From Bacteroidetes bacterium UBA6491 (lineage in GTDB: Bacteria; Bacteroidota; Bacteroidia; NS11-12g; UBA9320), in the NCBI GenBank assembly GCA_002436505.1, contig DJML01000031.1:1-9724 (forward strand): 9,724 nt of DNA. Direction: 5' to 3'. The notes under the pieces are model-generated. The model did not search any database. It saw only the letters and a program-made list of their open reading frames with translations, and was not told the DNA's origin. This document shows, piece after piece, positions 7,384 through 9,724 of the stretch (its first letter is position 1; each line of letters starts with the position of its first letter). The position numbers were made by a program, and so were the translations under genes.

Positions 7384-7422
7384 ATGTAATCTTCAAGGGT
7401 CGTACCGGTAAAATAAAATGCA

Positions 7423-8757
7423 GTGAATACTATAATTAAAAACATCAAGATCGTCAACGAAGGAAAAACAATTGCCGGGGATGTGCTGATCAAAGAAAAG
7501 CGAATTGAAAAGATCAGTACTTCGCCGATTGATGTTGCAGGTGAAGAGATTGACGGCGAAGGGCTGTGGTTGTTTCCCGGTGTCATTGATGATCAGGTTC
7601 ATTTCAGGGAACCTGGTTTCACAAATAAGGCAGACATTGCCACCGAATCAAGAGCAGCAGTTGCCGGAGGGACGACCTCCTTTATGGAAATGCCTAACAC
7701 AAGGCCACAGGCAGTGACCATTGAAAACCTCGAAGATAAATATGCGATTGCATCGCAGAATTCGCCGGCGAATTACTCGTTCTTCATGGGAGCAACCAAT
7801 GATAATTTCAATGAACTCCAAAAGATTGATCGTTCGAAGGTCTGTGGCATTAAAATATTCATGGGATCTTCAACCGGCAATATGCTTGTGGATGACAGAA
7901 AAACTCTTGAAAATATTTTTGAGAACCTGGACGTATTGATCGCTACCCACTGTGAAGATGAGATGACCATACGGAATAATGAGAAGCTGTATTGGGATAA
8001 ATATGGTCAGGATATTAAGTTTAGCATGCATCCTGAGATAAGAAGTGTAGAAGCATGTTATCTTTCATCTTCAATGGCAGTTGAAATGGCTAAAAAATAT
8101 GGGACCAGACTGCACATACTTCATTTGTCAACTGAAAAAGAGATATCCCTTTTCAACAATAAGATACCATTAAAGGATAAAAGGATAACGGCAGAAGTAT
8201 GCGTCCATCATCTTACTTTTACTGCTGATGATTACGACAAACTAGGTTCAAAGATCAAGTGTAACCCGGCCATTAAATATTCTTCCGATCGTGACGCACT
8301 ATGGAAGGCTTTGAATGATGACCATTTCGATATTATTGCGACTGATCATGCACCTCACACAGCTGAGGAAAAAAGCGGTTCATATTTCAGCGCCCCGTCA
8401 GGGTTACCGTTGGTTCAGCACAGCTTGCAGCAAATGTTGGAACATGTGCGGCATGGAATGATTTCATTAGAACGGATGGTCGAGAAAATGTCTCATGCTC
8501 CAGCTGACTGTTTCGGAATCAAGGACCGGGGATATGTACGCGAGGGTTATTTTGCTGACCTTGTACTGGTTGATCGAAAGAGGCCGTACACAGTGAACAA
8601 GGACAATATCTTATACAAATGTGGCTGGTCACCTTTTGAGGGGAAAACATTTCAGTCCACAATAGTCCGCACCATGGTAAACGGAAGAACGGCTTTTAAA
8701 GATGGTTCGATCATTGAAGGAACACCGGGCGATCGAATGAAGTTTCATGTACAATAA
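7423..8757 (+). CDS. pyrC: Dihydroorotase (PyrC)
   Basis: Dihydroorotase closes N-carbamoyl-L-aspartate to dihydroorotate, the third step of pyrimidine synthesis; it is a cytosolic zinc amidohydrolase. The 444-residue length suits the family. Visible motifs are DDQVHFREPG at 56-65, GIKIFMGSSTGNM with Lys144 (the usual carboxylated lysine), THCED with His176, LHILHLST with His231 and His234, and ATDHAPHT with Asp308, His309 and His312. The first metal-binding His of the usual HxH is Gln58 here, which I recall as typical of a Bacteroidota-type subgroup. The start is GTG at 7423: an in-frame stop lies just upstream at 7414, and the N-terminal IIKNIKIVNEGK matches the family. An ATG at 7418 is in another frame and stops after two codons. 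The next gene follows after 11 bases. Confidence 0.95.
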   Translation: MNTIIKNIKIVNEGKTIAGDVLIKEKRIEKISTSPIDVAGEEIDGEGLWLFPGVIDDQVHFREPGFTNKADIATESRAAVAGGTTSFMEMPNTRPQAVTIENLEDKYAIASQNSPANYSFFMGATNDNFNELQKIDRSKVCGIKIFMGSSTGNMLVDDRKTLENIFENLDVLIATHCEDEMTIRNNEKLYWDKYGQDIKFSMHPEIRSVEACYLSSSMAVEMAKKYGTRLHILHLSTEKEISLFNNKIPLKDKRITAEVCVHHLTFTADDYDKLGSKIKCNPAIKYSSDRDALWKALNDDHFDIIATDHAPHTAEEKSGSYFSAPSGLPLVQHSLQQMLEHVRHGMISLERMVEKMSHAPADCFGIKDRGYVREGYFADLVLVDRKRPYTVNKDNILYKCGWSPFEGKTFQSTIVRTMVNGRTAFKDGSIIEGTPGDRMKFHVQ

Positions 8758-8768
8758 TTAAACATCTA

Positions 8769-9724
8769 ATGAGAGCATTTATCTGTATTGCTGTTCAACT
8801 GCTTTTTTATACTTTCTGTAATGCACAGACTTCGGTTGTCATCAATAAAGATAAATTATCCAATGAGCCTTCAATAGCTGTCCATAGAACTGATCCTTCG
8901 ATAATTGTTGCCGCATCTAATCTCAATACGATCTATTATTCAGCCGATACAGGCCAGTCTTGGAACTCATATCTTCTTGAAAGTGTGCATGGGTTTTACG
9001 GAGATCCTGTATTGCATGCTACCCATGATGGATCAATTTACCTGACCCATCTTTCAAAAACGAAGGGTAAAGCCTGGGGTGATTGGTTTGACCGCATTGT
9101 GGTGCAGAGGTCAGATGATGGAGGCAGATCTTTTACAGAGGGTGTCGGAGTAGGTTTTAACGGTGACAAAACACAGGACAAACCCTGGTTAGCCAGTGAT
9201 GAATTCTCTGAAGCCTTTAAAGGCAGCATATATCTGACGTGGACAGAATTTGACAAATACGGAAGTACAGATCCTCGACACCGATCAAGGATCCGGTTCA
9301 GTTACTCCAGGGATCACGGGGAGACCTGGTCCAGTGCCGTTACCATTTCAGACGGAACAGGCGATTGTATTGACTCTGACAATACGTTGGAAGGAGCAAC
9401 CATTGCTGTTGATGAGAAAGGGGTGATCTATTGCGTTTGGGCAGGCCATGACAGTATTTATATGGATCAGAGTTCTGATGGAGGTTTGACCTGGAACAGG
9501 GACAGGGTCATCGGTTTACAACCCGGTGGCTGGTCAAGGGAACTGAAAGGGCTGGGACGTGCCAATGGAATGCCATTTGTTGTCTCTGACGCGCATTCCC
9601 CATTCGACTCATCTACACTGTGGGTGACATGGGTCTCAGATCAAAATGAAACAGGCAAAGTGGTTGTCATCAGGTCGAGAGATTATGGGAAGACATGGAC
9701 TTTACTTCGCTCACCGGATTATAG
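8769..9724 (+). CDS. Secreted BNR/Asp-box beta-propeller protein, 5' part
   Basis: The frame starts at ATG 8769 and is open to the window end; 318 complete residues are present. A signal peptide is visible (residues 1-20, FICIAVQLLFYTFCNAQ). Five Asp-boxes (SxDxGxTW type) begin at Ser58, Ser115, Ser180, Ser235 and Ser303: SADTGQSW, SDDGGRSF, SRDHGETW, SSDGGLTW and SRDYGKTW. They are 55-68 residues apart, as in sialidase-fold propellers, where each box sits in a turn between strands. The motif QDKPWLA at 136-142 is also common in such BNR proteins. The sialidase FRIP arginine motif is not seen, so sialidase activity is not supported and the protein may act on or bind another glycan. It starts 11 bases after pyrC and is probably transcribed with it, although no functional link is evident. 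The C-terminus, perhaps a T9SS tail, is outside the window. Confidence 0.88.
   Translation, partial: MRAFICIAVQLLFYTFCNAQTSVVINKDKLSNEPSIAVHRTDPSIIVAASNLNTIYYSADTGQSWNSYLLESVHGFYGDPVLHATHDGSIYLTHLSKTKGKAWGDWFDRIVVQRSDDGGRSFTEGVGVGFNGDKTQDKPWLASDEFSEAFKGSIYLTWTEFDKYGSTDPRHRSRIRFSYSRDHGETWSSAVTISDGTGDCIDSDNTLEGATIAVDEKGVIYCVWAGHDSIYMDQSSDGGLTWNRDRVIGLQPGGWSRELKGLGRANGMPFVVSDAHSPFDSSTLWVTWVSDQNETGKVVVIRSRDYGKTWTLLRSPDY

Overview
The window looks like chromosomal DNA of a member of the Bacteroidota. The evidence is a type IX secretion (T9SS) C-terminal sorting tail on a 1001-residue secreted protein, a Bacteroidota-style short "tail-fibre/S74-like" secreted protein, a PyrC of the DDQVHFREPG type, an FtsH with a long acidic tail, and start codons without clear Shine-Dalgarno sequences. 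I cannot place it below phylum level. No rRNA, tRNA, CRISPR array, insertion sequence or phage module is visible.

Layout. (1) 1-1257, + strand: the 3' part of ftsH, the membrane AAA+ zinc protease; its N-terminus and Walker A lie before the window. (2) 1259-3401, - strand: three genes read right to left. They are a helix-turn-helix regulator (2448-3401), a YbjQ/UPF0145 protein (2045-2362) and a secreted NAGPA-type phosphodiester glycosidase (1259-2029). The last converges on ftsH with one base between the stop codons, and a hairpin inside its coding sequence is placed to end ftsH transcription. (3) 3602-7142, + strand, divergent from the regulator: a 181-residue secreted S74-like protein overlaps by 11 bases a 1001-residue T9SS cargo carrying an alpha/beta-hydrolase domain. 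(4) 7143-7422: a gap with a good intrinsic terminator and a palindrome upstream of the next gene. (5) 7423-9724, + strand: pyrC (dihydroorotase, GTG start), then 11 bases later a secreted Asp-box beta-propeller protein that runs off the window.

How the genes may work together. ftsH and pyrC are housekeeping genes. The accessory part is the divergent block 2448-7142: a one-component regulator facing a translationally coupled pair of exported proteins, one with lipase-like fold signatures and a T9SS tail. I infer that this is a regulated surface or secreted enzyme locus. The substrate is unknown, and the control of the pair by the regulator rests only on gene orientation.
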